From: CAYNLG01 sp964397995
GTDB lineage: Bacteria > Planctomycetota > Phycisphaerae > FEN-1346
Assembly: GCA_964397995.1 (NCBI GenBank)
Contig: CAYNLG010000094.1
Span: 1-13,751, forward strand
Length of the DNA: 13,751 nt
Direction of reading: 5' to 3'
The position numbers and the translations under genes are program-made. Within the stretch, counting starts at the first letter, position 1, and each line of letters opens with the position of its first letter. Positions 1-7,629 of this stretch are shown one piece after another. The notes below the pieces were generated by a model. That model saw only the letters and a program-made list of their open reading frames with translations, did no database searches and was not told the origin of the DNA.

Positions 1-88
1 AAACAAGGCTAGCAAAGGATTTAGAATGCGCCAGAAAAATTAGTCACACCCCGCCGGCCGCGGTCGAAGACGGCCCCCCGTCACCGCC
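1..88. other. AT-richer upstream edge, no gene assigned
   Basis: The first 48 bases are clearly richer in A and T than the rest of the window and then grade into GC-rich sequence. Two plus-strand frames are open from the left edge for a short distance. One stops with TAG at 41-43 and the other with TGA at 90-92, so the 3' end of an upstream gene could be present. Neither tail has recognisable features, so no coding call is made. It most likely represents the intergenic region in front of the addB promoter. Confidence 0.4.
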
Positions 89-117
89 TTGACAGGCCCC
101 CTCCGCGCCGATAGTTT
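89..117 (+). promoter_or_regulatory. sigma70-like promoter for addBA
   Basis: A perfect -35 box TTGACA (89-94) is separated by 17 bp from TAGTTT (112-117), which keeps the key T1, A2 and T6 positions of a -10 box. Transcription would start near 124, giving a leader of about 28 nt before the proposed GTG start at 152. The TTG of the -35 box also opens the reading frame, so a start at 89 would place translation initiation inside the promoter. This supports the downstream start. Confidence 0.55.
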
Positions 118-151
118 CGTTCCGTCCATCCGACCGAGACCCGAGGCGCCC

Positions 152-3100
152 GTGGCATCGCCGGTCGAGCTCATCCTGGGCCCCGCCCGCAGCGGCAAGG
201 CCGGCCGCGCCCTCGACGCCTACCTGGCCGCCCGCCAGGATGCCGGCCCCGAGCGGTGCCTCATGCTCGTCCCGACCGGCGAACGCCGCCGCCTGACCGA
301 GCGGCGGCTGCTCCGGGGCGAGGGGCGCGGCGTCCTCATGCTGCCGCGCGTCTTGACGCTGCCCGACCTGGCGGAACGCCTGCTCGCGGGGGCGGGAGCG
401 ACGGTGAGGCGGATCGCGCCGCTCGCGCGGCGGCAGGTCATCCGCTCGTGCCTGGCGGCGCTCGGCGAGAAGGAGGCCAAGGCCCTCGGCACCGTTTGCG
501 ACGCCCCGGGCCTGGTCGACGCCCTCGACAATCTCTTCCGCGAACTGAAGGCCGCCCGCGTCGAGCCGGACGCCTTCGGCCGAGCCCTGCCGGAGCGGAT
601 GCGGACGCCCACCCACCGGCTGCTCGTCCTCCTCTATGCCGCCTACCAGAAGGCCCTCCAGACCCACGACGTCTACGACGACGCCGGCCGGTTCTGGCAC
701 GCGGCGGCGCTCGCCCGCGAGGGCCGACTCGGCCCGTTCGGCAACCTGGCGCTCGTGGTGGTGGACGGGTTCCAGGCGTTCGCCCCCGCCCAGCTCGAGA
801 TGCTGGAGGCCCTGGCTGACGCGGCCGAGAGGACGCTCATTACCCTGACCTGCGAGCCCGACCGGCCGCACGTCTTCGGTGTCACCGGCCGCACCCGCGA
901 GGCGCTGCGCGAGCGCTTCGGCGGCCGCCTCGAGGAAGTCACGGCCGACGCCACCGACGGCGCTCTGCCGGCCGACCTGGACGCCGTGCGGCGGCATCTC
1001 TTCCGGATGGACGAAGAGGCCCCGCGCGTCGAACCGACCGGGGCGGTCCGCCTCGTCCGCGCCGCCGGCCGCACCCGCGAGGTCGAGACGGTCGCCCGCC
1101 AGGTCGGCGACCTGATCCGCTCGGGGGCGGGCCGGCCAGGATCGATCGGCGTCCTCGCCCGGTCGATGGAGGTCTACGGGCCGCTCGTCCGCGAGATCTT
1201 CGGCCGGCACGGCATCCCCTTCCACGGCCCGGGCCCGCACCTCGGTGACGTGCCGGTCGTCCGGGCGGCCATGGCCCTCGTGCGGCTGCCGGCCGAGCGG
1301 TATGCCTTCCGGGCCCTCGCGCGCGTGCTGCGTTCGGACTATGTGCGGCCGAAAGCGTTCGGCGCGGGACCGGGCGCGGCGCGTGCGGCCGTCCGCCTGG
1401 CCCGCGAGGCGAACGTCTGGGAAGGCCGGGACCGGTACGGCGCGGCCCTCGACCGCCTGGAGCGCCAGATCGACCGCGCCGTCGAGGCGGGCGGCGACCC
1501 CGACGAACCGTCCGTCACCCCGGAGCACGCCGAGGCCACGCGCGAGGCCATCGCCCGGGCACGCGACCTGCTGAAGGCCCTCTTCGCCGCCACCGACCTG
1601 CCGGCCAAGGGCACGCGGTCGGCCTTCGTCGAGGCCGTGCGCACCCTCATCGACGCGGCCGGGCTCCGCCAAGCGGCCGCCGACCATCCCGATCCCGCGA
1701 TCCAGGCCCGCGACCTGAGGGCCCTGGCCGCCCTGGACGACCTCCTCGGCGAGTTGGCGGCCGTGGACCTGCTCGCGCCGGACGAGGTCACGCTGGACGC
1801 GTTCGTGGCGGAGCTGTCGCGGGCGCTCGTTACCGAGGGCGGCGCAGCCGACGGCACCGACGGAGCGCCCGTCGCCGTCCGGTCCGCGCACGACGCCCGG
1901 GCACTCGGCTTCGACCACGTCTTCCTTCTCGGCCTCTGCGAGCGCCTGTTCCCCCGCAAGGGCCGCAGCCACCCGTTCTTCACCGACGCCGAGCGGCGCG
2001 ACCTGCGGGAGCGCGGCGTGGACCTGCCCGACGCCGGCCACCAGGCCGACGACGAGATGTTCCTCTTCTACATGGCCGCCACCCGCGCCGCGCGGACGCT
2101 GACCCTCTGCTACCCGACGCTGGACGGCGAGGGGCGGCCGGCCCTGCCGAGCCACTACCTGGAGGCCGTGACGGGGCTCTTCGCGCGGCCGGACGGCAGC
2201 CACGACCTGCCGACCGAGGACGTGGGGGCGCGTGACCTGGACCTGCCGCCCGAGGCGCCCCGCACGCCGGAGCGGTTGCTGGCCGCCGCGATGCACCGCC
2301 TGTGGGGGCCCGGGGCGACGCCCGACATCGACGCCCACCTCGCGGTCCTGGAGGCCCTGCGGACCGGGCCGGCCCCGGAGGCGACAGAGGCGGCGCTGGC
2401 CGGGCTGGCCGCCGAATGGGAACGCGAGCACGGCGAGGCCTTCGGGCCCTTCGACGGCATGCTCACCGGCGACGACTTGGTCCAGGACCTGCGGAAGCGG
2501 CTCCCGAAGCGCACGATGATGAGTGCCGCCCGCCTCGAGCGGTACGGCCGGTGTCCGTTCGCGTACCTGGCGGCCGAGTTGCTGGGCCTGGAGCCCGCGG
2601 AGGAACCGTCGCGCGAGCTGGGGCCGCTCGACCTCGGGCTCATCGTCCACCGCGTTCTGGAGCGGTACCACGCGGCCGCGCCGGACGGCGGCGAGCCGGA
2701 GGCGGCCGCCGACCACGCGCGGCTGGAGGCGGCGGGCGACGCGGTCTTTGCGGCGCTCGAAGGCGGAGGACAGGTCGGTTCGCCGGCCCTCTGGAAGGCC
2801 GAACGTGAGCGCATCCGGCGCGACCTGCACCGGCTGATCGACTGGCAGCACAGGCAGACATGGAGCGCGGGCTGGCGGACGGCCCACGTCGAGGTCGCCT
2901 TCGGCGATGCCCGCCGCGCCACCCCCCCCAGCACCGCCGAGCCCCTCGTCATCGAGACAGCCCACGGGCCGCTCAGGCTGCGCGGCCGTATCGACCGGGT
3001 CGACCTCGGCCCGGAGGGGAAGCTCCGCGTGGTCGACTACAAGTCCGGCGCCTCGGCCCCGAGCCACGGCGCGATGAAGGCCGGCATCAGCTTCCAGCTC

Positions 3101-3460
3101 CCGGTCTACGCCATGGCCGCTCTGAAGCTGTTCGGCCCCGACGGGGCCCCCGGCGACGTGGAGGCCTTCTTCCTTCCGGTGCGCGATCCCTCGCGGACCG
3201 GCCGGCTGTACAAGAAGAACCTCCTGCCCACCCTCGACCTGGCCGAGACGTACGCCGACCGGTTCCTCGGCGGCATGCGGGATGGGGCCTTCCCCGTGTA
3301 TCCGCGGACGGAGACCTCCTGCAAGCACTGCGACTTCGCCGCCATCTGCCGGTATGCCGAATGGCGTGTGCGGCGGAAGTGGACGGCCCACCCGATCGAG
3401 GCCCTGCGCGACCTCTCGGACGAGGCCCGGCCCGACACCGGCGGGGAGGACGCCGCATGA
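152..3460 (+). CDS. addB: AddB/RexB subunit of the AddAB helicase-nuclease
   Basis: Predicted second subunit of the AddAB (RexAB) complex, which unwinds and degrades DNA ends to load the recombinase at double-strand breaks. The GTG start at 152 (1,102 aa) is preceded by CGAGG at 5-nt spacing; the frame is open to TTG 89, but that lies in the -35 box. Near the N-terminus is a Walker A-like loop G10-PARSG-K16-A17, with Ala where Ser/Thr is normal. A typical AddB VVVDGF...F.P motif (D205-G206-F207) replaces the helicase DE box, so this half is probably a non-motor scaffold. Residues about 585-690 hold the AddB-typical FDHVFLLGL and LFYMAATRA segments. The C-terminal PD-(D/E)XK nuclease has H833, D948, D962 and K964. 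C801 and C1057/C1060/C1066 match the AddB 4Fe-4S cysteine pattern. Length is close to the Bacillus protein (about 1,160 aa). The stop overlaps the addA start in ATGA. Family call is firm; DNA-end specificity cannot be read. Confidence 0.93.
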   Translation: MASPVELILGPARSGKAGRALDAYLAARQDAGPERCLMLVPTGERRRLTERRLLRGEGRGVLMLPRVLTLPDLAERLLAGAGATVRRIAPLARRQVIRSCLAALGEKEAKALGTVCDAPGLVDALDNLFRELKAARVEPDAFGRALPERMRTPTHRLLVLLYAAYQKALQTHDVYDDAGRFWHAAALAREGRLGPFGNLALVVVDGFQAFAPAQLEMLEALADAAERTLITLTCEPDRPHVFGVTGRTREALRERFGGRLEEVTADATDGALPADLDAVRRHLFRMDEEAPRVEPTGAVRLVRAAGRTREVETVARQVGDLIRSGAGRPGSIGVLARSMEVYGPLVREIFGRHGIPFHGPGPHLGDVPVVRAAMALVRLPAERYAFRALARVLRSDYVRPKAFGAGPGAARAAVRLAREANVWEGRDRYGAALDRLERQIDRAVEAGGDPDEPSVTPEHAEATREAIARARDLLKALFAATDLPAKGTRSAFVEAVRTLIDAAGLRQAAADHPDPAIQARDLRALAALDDLLGELAAVDLLAPDEVTLDAFVAELSRALVTEGGAADGTDGAPVAVRSAHDARALGFDHVFLLGLCERLFPRKGRSHPFFTDAERRDLRERGVDLPDAGHQADDEMFLFYMAATRAARTLTLCYPTLDGEGRPALPSHYLEAVTGLFARPDGSHDLPTEDVGARDLDLPPEAPRTPERLLAAAMHRLWGPGATPDIDAHLAVLEALRTGPAPEATEAALAGLAAEWEREHGEAFGPFDGMLTGDDLVQDLRKRLPKRTMMSAARLERYGRCPFAYLAAELLGLEPAEEPSRELGPLDLGLIVHRVLERYHAAAPDGGEPEAAADHARLEAAGDAVFAALEGGGQVGSPALWKAERERIRRDLHRLIDWQHRQTWSAGWRTAHVEVAFGDARRATPPSTAEPLVIETAHGPLRLRGRIDRVDLGPEGKLRVVDYKSGASAPSHGAMKAGISFQLPVYAMAALKLFGPDGAPGDVEAFFLPVRDPSRTGRLYKKNLLPTLDLAETYADRFLGGMRDGAFPVYPRTETSCKHCDFAAICRYAEWRVRRKWTAHPIEALRDLSDEARPDTGGEDAA

Positions 3461-6400
3461 GCCCCCTTGAGACCCTCACCCCCGAGCAGCACGATGCCGT
3501 GACGGCCTTGGGCCGCCCCCTCTGCGTCACCAGCGGCGCGGGGTGCGGCAAGACGCGCGTCCTGGTCGAGCGGTATCTCCACACCCTGGACCAGGAGCCG
3601 GCGCTGCGGCTGGAGCAACTCGCGGCGATTACGTTTACGGAGGCGGCGGCCGCCCAGATGCGAACCCGTATCCGCGAGGCCTGCCGCCAACGCATGGCCG
3701 AGGCCCGCGACGCCGGCGACGCCCGCGCCCTGGCGAGGTGGCGCACGCGGTACTGGGACGTCGACGTCGCACCGATCAGCACCATCCACGGTTTCTGTGG
3801 GTCGCTGCTCCGGCGGTGGCCCATCGAGGCAGGCGTCGACCCGCAGTTCTCGGTCCTCGACGAGGCGCAGGCGGCGTTGCTCGCCGAAGACGTCGTCGAC
3901 CGCACCCTCGAAGCCCTGCTGGAGGCCGACGACGAGGCCGCCCGGGCCGCCCTCCTCCACATCGAGCTCCGCGAACTCCGCGACGCCCTGAGGCACCTCG
4001 TCCAGGCGGAGCGCGACGCCCTGGAGCGCACGGCGCGGCCGGCGCTGGCGAAGAGCGATGACGAGATTCTCGCGGCCATCGAAAAGGACCTCGCCGAAGC
4101 CCGCCGCGCGGCCGTTGACGAGGTCCTCGCCCGGCCGGAGGTCGTCGAGGCCGCGCGGTGGCTGAAGAAGGTGGACGGCCCCGCGGGCGACAAGCTGGCC
4201 GAAGCGTGCCTGGCGGCGCGCGACGCTCTGGAGGTGCTGGGCGGGTCGCCGCGCCCGGCCCAGGCCGATGCCGCCCTGGCAACGCTGAAGGGGATCGATC
4301 TCAGGGCCGGCAGCAAGACGAAGTGGGGGTCCAAGGAGGCCGTGGACGAGGCCAGGGCCGTCCTCAAGGCGATCCGCGATCCCTTGAAGAAGGTCCTCAG
4401 GGACCTGCCGCCGCTCGACCGCGATCTGGAACGGCTGCACCTGGAAGCCGCACGGGCGGTCTTTGCCCTGGCCGAGGCCGCGCTGCAGGCCTACGACGAG
4501 GCGAAGCGGGCCCGGTCCGCCCTCGACTTCGAGGACCTGCAGCTCCGCGCCCGCGACCTCCTGCAGACGAGCAAGTCCGCTCTCGCCGCCTGCCGCCGCA
4601 CGTACCGGGCCATCCTCGTCGACGAGCTCCAGGACACCAACCGCCTCCAGGACGAGATTGTGCGGCTGCTGACGGACGGCGGGGACCGGCCGCCCGTGCT
4701 CTTCGGCGTGGGCGACCCGAAGCAGTCGATCTACCGCTTCCGCGGGGCCGAAGTCGCGGTCTTTGAGGAGACCCGGGGCCGCCTTCCCGCCAAGGACCGC
4801 AAGGCCCTGACGGTCAGTTGGCGGTTCCACGCGGGCCTCGCGGACCTCGTCAACGCCGTCTTCGGCCACCTCATGGGCCAGGGGTACGAGCCGGTCGAGG
4901 GCCGCTACGGCCGCGCCGCCCCCGACGGGCCCGACGCCGAACTGATCCACGTCGTGAACCCGGCCGACCCGGACGGCACCTTCCGTGCCGACGAGGGCGC
5001 CGCCGAGGAGGCGCGGGCCCTGGCCGCCCGCCTCCGCCGCCTGGTCGAGGACCAGAAGCGGCCCGTTTGGGACGAGAAGGCGAAAGCCGCGCGGCCCGTG
5101 CGGTACGGCGACGTCGCGGTTCTCTTCCGCAAGACCACCCGCCTGCACGTCTACGAGGAAGCCCTGGAGCGCGAGGGCGTGCCGTACCTCGCCGTGGCCG
5201 GGCACGGCTTCTACAAGCAGCAGGAGGTGCTGGACGTCCTGGCCCTGCTCCGCGTCCTGGAGGACCCCGGCGACGACTTGAGCCTGGCGGGGGTGCTGCG
5301 CTCGCCGTACTTCGCCGTGAGTGACGAGGGGCTCGTGCGGCTGCGTCAGGCGTGTGAAGGCGCGCTTTGGGACGCCGTGGCCGCGGCCGGCACGGTGCCC
5401 CGCCTGGGCGACGGCGACAGGCGGGGCCTCACGCGGGCGGCGGCCGCCCTGCCCCGCTGGCGGGGCCTCAAGGACCGTCTCGGCCTGGGTCCCCTGGTCG
5501 AAGCCGTCGTCTTCGCCTCCGGCTACGCCGCCTCGGCCGTCGGCCGTTTCGGCGGCGCCCGGGCGTACGCGAACCTGCGGCAGCTGGTGGACCTGGCGCG
5601 GGGCTTCGAGCGGAGCGGTCCCCACGCCCTCGGCGACTACGTCGGCTACGTCGCCGACTTCATGCGGAGCGAGATGCGCCAGGAACAGGCCACCGTCGAC
5701 GTCGCCGGCGCCGACACCGTGCGCCTCATGACCATCCACAAGGCCAAGGGATTGGAGTTTCCCGTCGTCGTCGTGCCGGACCTCGGAGGGCACACCGACG
5801 GCCAGCCACCGGTGGTGCGGTGCCACCCGACGAGCGGGTTGGCCGTGCGCCTGCGCGACGACGACGGCGAGAAGCGAAGCCCGGCCGCGGTGGCCCTCGG
5901 CAAGGCCGCCGACCGGGCCGCCGACCAGGCCGAGGCCGAGCGCGTCTTCTACGTCGCCGCCACCCGCGGAAAAGATCACTTGATATTGCTCTCCCATTCT
6001 GCGCAAAGTAGAGGCCACGATGGTACGTGGCTGGACGCCCTGAGCGCTGCCCTGAACCTCAAGGAGATCTTGGCCGCCGGGTCGGAAGGAGAGCACGAGG
6101 CTGCGGCAGGCACCGGCCGGCTGGCCGTGTACCTGCGGCCGCCGGAGCCTGAGACGCATCGCCACGACCGGCGCCGCGTCGGGCCGCGCGACGTGTTCGC
6201 AAACGGACGGGTCGTCTGGGTGACCCTCGCCGAGCGGGCCGCCCGGGCTCCCGAGCACGCGGCGGCGCGGTTGCAGCACGTGGGACCGCCGGGGGGGACG
6301 GCCCCGCCGACCCGCGTCACCGCCACGGCCCTGAACGCGTGGCGGCGATGCCCGCGGCTGTGGACGTGGCAGGCCGTGCATCACCTGGGCGACCCGGCGG

Positions 6401-7041
6401 CACGGGCGTCCGACCGGCCCGACGGCCTGAGCCCGCTGACCTTCGGTACGCTGGTGCACCGGGCTCTGGAGGTGTGCCACTCGGCGTCGCCGCAGGCGGT
6501 GACGGCCGCGGTGGAGACGGCCCTGCGCGACGCGCCGCCGCTCCGGGAGGCGGAGCGCGGCCCGTCGCGCGACCGCCTCCGCGAGGCCGTCGAGGCGTTT
6601 TTTCGCACGGAACTGGGCCAGGCGATACTTGCCGCGGAAAAGGTGTTCCGCGAGGTCCCGTTTGTGCTAGAATTGGCCGAGGTCGAGGTCGCCGGCGTCA
6701 TGGACGTGCTGATGCGGGACGCCTCAGGCGACTGGCATGTGGTCGACTACAAGACCACCGCCGGCCCGGGCGACGCGGCGGCTCTGGCCGAGCGGTCGCG
6801 CCTGCAGTTGGGGCTCTATGCCCTGGCGGCCGGCCGATGGCTCGGCGAACCCGTCGCGGCCTGGTGGGTGGCGCACCTGCCCTCGGGCCAGGCGGTGCGG
6901 CAGCCCGTCACGCCGGAGGGCCTCGGCGAGACCGAGGCCGAGGCGCGGCGCGTCCTGGAGACGGTGGCGGCGCCGCCGGACGGCACGGGCCGGGTGGACT
7001 GTGCCTCATGCGCCTATCGTGTTGTCTGCCATAAAGGGTAA
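3457..7041 (+). CDS. addA: AddA/RexA UvrD-like helicase-nuclease subunit
   Basis: Predicted ATP-driven 3'-5' helicase and nuclease subunit of AddAB, acting on DNA ends with the AddB product. The ATG at 3457 overlaps the addB stop (ATGA), indicating translational coupling; the frame is open further upstream but only as a shadow within addB. The 1,194-aa protein shows SF1A motifs in order: Q-motif LTPEQ (8-11 region), Walker A SGAGCGKT (26-33), Ia TFTEAAAAQM, II DELQDT (389-394), III GDPKQSIYRFRG (from 419), IV SWRF, V TIHKAKGLEF (from 759), VI VAATRGKD with R837. The C-terminal nuclease has H1001, D1083, D1097-Y-K1099. C965 plus C1182-X2-C1185-X5-C1191 form an Fe-S-type signature. In Bacillus AddAB that signature is known from AddB, not AddA, so its presence here is notable. 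Codons 5968-6024 are oddly AT-rich. A UvrD paralogue is possible in principle, but the nuclease and the addB partner argue for AddA. Confidence 0.94.
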   Translation: MSPLETLTPEQHDAVTALGRPLCVTSGAGCGKTRVLVERYLHTLDQEPALRLEQLAAITFTEAAAAQMRTRIREACRQRMAEARDAGDARALARWRTRYWDVDVAPISTIHGFCGSLLRRWPIEAGVDPQFSVLDEAQAALLAEDVVDRTLEALLEADDEAARAALLHIELRELRDALRHLVQAERDALERTARPALAKSDDEILAAIEKDLAEARRAAVDEVLARPEVVEAARWLKKVDGPAGDKLAEACLAARDALEVLGGSPRPAQADAALATLKGIDLRAGSKTKWGSKEAVDEARAVLKAIRDPLKKVLRDLPPLDRDLERLHLEAARAVFALAEAALQAYDEAKRARSALDFEDLQLRARDLLQTSKSALAACRRTYRAILVDELQDTNRLQDEIVRLLTDGGDRPPVLFGVGDPKQSIYRFRGAEVAVFEETRGRLPAKDRKALTVSWRFHAGLADLVNAVFGHLMGQGYEPVEGRYGRAAPDGPDAELIHVVNPADPDGTFRADEGAAEEARALAARLRRLVEDQKRPVWDEKAKAARPVRYGDVAVLFRKTTRLHVYEEALEREGVPYLAVAGHGFYKQQEVLDVLALLRVLEDPGDDLSLAGVLRSPYFAVSDEGLVRLRQACEGALWDAVAAAGTVPRLGDGDRRGLTRAAAALPRWRGLKDRLGLGPLVEAVVFASGYAASAVGRFGGARAYANLRQLVDLARGFERSGPHALGDYVGYVADFMRSEMRQEQATVDVAGADTVRLMTIHKAKGLEFPVVVVPDLGGHTDGQPPVVRCHPTSGLAVRLRDDDGEKRSPAAVALGKAADRAADQAEAERVFYVAATRGKDHLILLSHSAQSRGHDGTWLDALSAALNLKEILAAGSEGEHEAAAGTGRLAVYLRPPEPETHRHDRRRVGPRDVFANGRVVWVTLAERAARAPEHAAARLQHVGPPGGTAPPTRVTATALNAWRRCPRLWTWQAVHHLGDPAARASDRPDGLSPLTFGTLVHRALEVCHSASPQAVTAAVETALRDAPPLREAERGPSRDRLREAVEAFFRTELGQAILAAEKVFREVPFVLELAEVEVAGVMDVLMRDASGDWHVVDYKTTAGPGDAAALAERSRLQLGLYALAAGRWLGEPVAAWWVAHLPSGQAVRQPVTPEGLGETEAEARRVLETVAAPPDGTGRVDCASCAYRVVCHKG

Positions 7042-7079
7042 CCGAGTCGAGGCCACGCAGCCCTGAAGGGGGGACGTCC

Positions 7080-7598
7080 ATGACGTACGATTTTTCTATC
7101 CTTCGCGAGATCCGCAAGCGCCGCAACCTGACGATCAACGACCTGAGCAAGGCGTGCGGCGTCAGTTACGTGGCCCTGTCGAAGCTCGAGCGTAACCAGG
7201 CCAACCCCGAGCTCCGGACCCTCGACCGCATCAGCCGCGCCCTCGAGATGCCCACCCATGCCCTGCTCGCCCTGGCCGAGCACAAGCACCCGGTGAGCGC
7301 GGCCGAGGAGGCGCGCCAAGAGGTTGACGGGTTCGAGACCCGTGTCATCAACCTGGACGGCACCCGGGTCTGCTACGTTTCGGCCCGGAAGGGGGCCGCC
7401 GGCTGCGACCCGGATATGCACGAAGACGATTACGAGCACTGCTTCGTCATCGACGGCCGCGTCAAGGTCTCTATCCGCAGCAGCGAGTACGAACTCGGAG
7501 CCGGCGAAGGACTCGCCTGGGACTGCATGTTCGAGCACACCTACGAGGCCCTGGAGAAGAGCCGGTTCATCTCGGTGCTGACGCCGAAGCGGCCGTAG
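7080..7598 (+). CDS. XRE-family HTH regulator with C-terminal cupin domain
   Basis: Predicted DNA-binding transcriptional regulator of 172 aa. Residues about 5-65 form an XRE/lambda-repressor-type helix-turn-helix: an ILREIRKRRNLTINDLS opening, GVSYVALSKLERNQ around the recognition helix, then the RTLDRISRALEM helix. Residues about 85-170 form a small beta-barrel cupin, including HEDDYEHCFVIDGRVKVS and a GEGLAWD...EH strand pair. Candidate ligand-site residues are H114, E119, H120 and H153. The classic H-X-H pair of metal cupins is absent, so the ligand may be a small molecule rather than a metal-dependent substrate. In characterised XRE-cupin regulators the cupin senses a metabolite; here the ligand is unknown. 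The ATG has a purine-rich GAAGGGGGG about 7 nt upstream. Only 38 bp separate it from addA, so it is probably the last gene of the addBA transcript. Whether it regulates addBA, itself or a distant target cannot be told. Confidence 0.88.
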   Translation: MTYDFSILREIRKRRNLTINDLSKACGVSYVALSKLERNQANPELRTLDRISRALEMPTHALLALAEHKHPVSAAEEARQEVDGFETRVINLDGTRVCYVSARKGAAGCDPDMHEDDYEHCFVIDGRVKVSIRSSEYELGAGEGLAWDCMFEHTYEALEKSRFISVLTPKRP

Positions 7599-7629
7599 GC
7601 GCCGCGTTCCGGCCCGGCGGCATCGGCGC
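7599..7629. terminator. possible bidirectional hairpin at convergent junction
   Basis: The 31 bases between the convergent stops of the XRE-cupin gene and the phosphoesterase gene are bounded by a perfect 6-bp inverted repeat: GCGCCG (7599-7604) and CGGCGC (7624-7629). The GC-rich loop has a further short CCG/CGG pairing (7609-7611 with 7615-7617). There is no T-tract on either strand, so intrinsic termination is uncertain. The position exactly filling the junction is the main argument for it. Confidence 0.3.

Noticed and set aside
89..151. TTG start for addB at 89
   Set aside because: It coincides with the -35 TTGACA of the promoter, and a better-placed GTG with a ribosome binding site lies at 152 just before the AddB-typical start of the Walker-like loop.
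885..1082. 18-bp exact direct repeat in addB (885-902 and 1065-1082)
   Set aside because: Both copies encode GRTRE in the same frame, 180 bp apart. Biased codon use makes this likely by chance, and there is no sign of a duplicated domain.
44..3391. Antisense open frame of over 1,100 codons opposite addB
   Set aside because: It is a shadow of GC-rich codon structure: low-complexity Arg/Gly/Ala/Pro-rich sequence with no domain, while the other strand encodes a clear AddB.
2860..3456. N-terminal extension of addA upstream of 3457
   Set aside because: The extra 199 codons are Arg/Pro-rich and overlap the nuclease domain of addB in another frame. The ATGA overlap gives a natural start at 3457.
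3106..6480. Antisense open frame of over 1,100 codons opposite addA
   Set aside because: Same reason; the plus strand has all helicase and nuclease motifs and the antisense product has no recognisable family.
6665..6673. TGC-TAGAAT extended -10 promoter inside addA, possibly for the XRE-cupin gene
   Set aside because: It matches the extended -10 form and uses a rare CTA codon, but it is over 400 bp upstream of the next gene, has no -35 box, and lies in coding sequence for a conserved nuclease segment.
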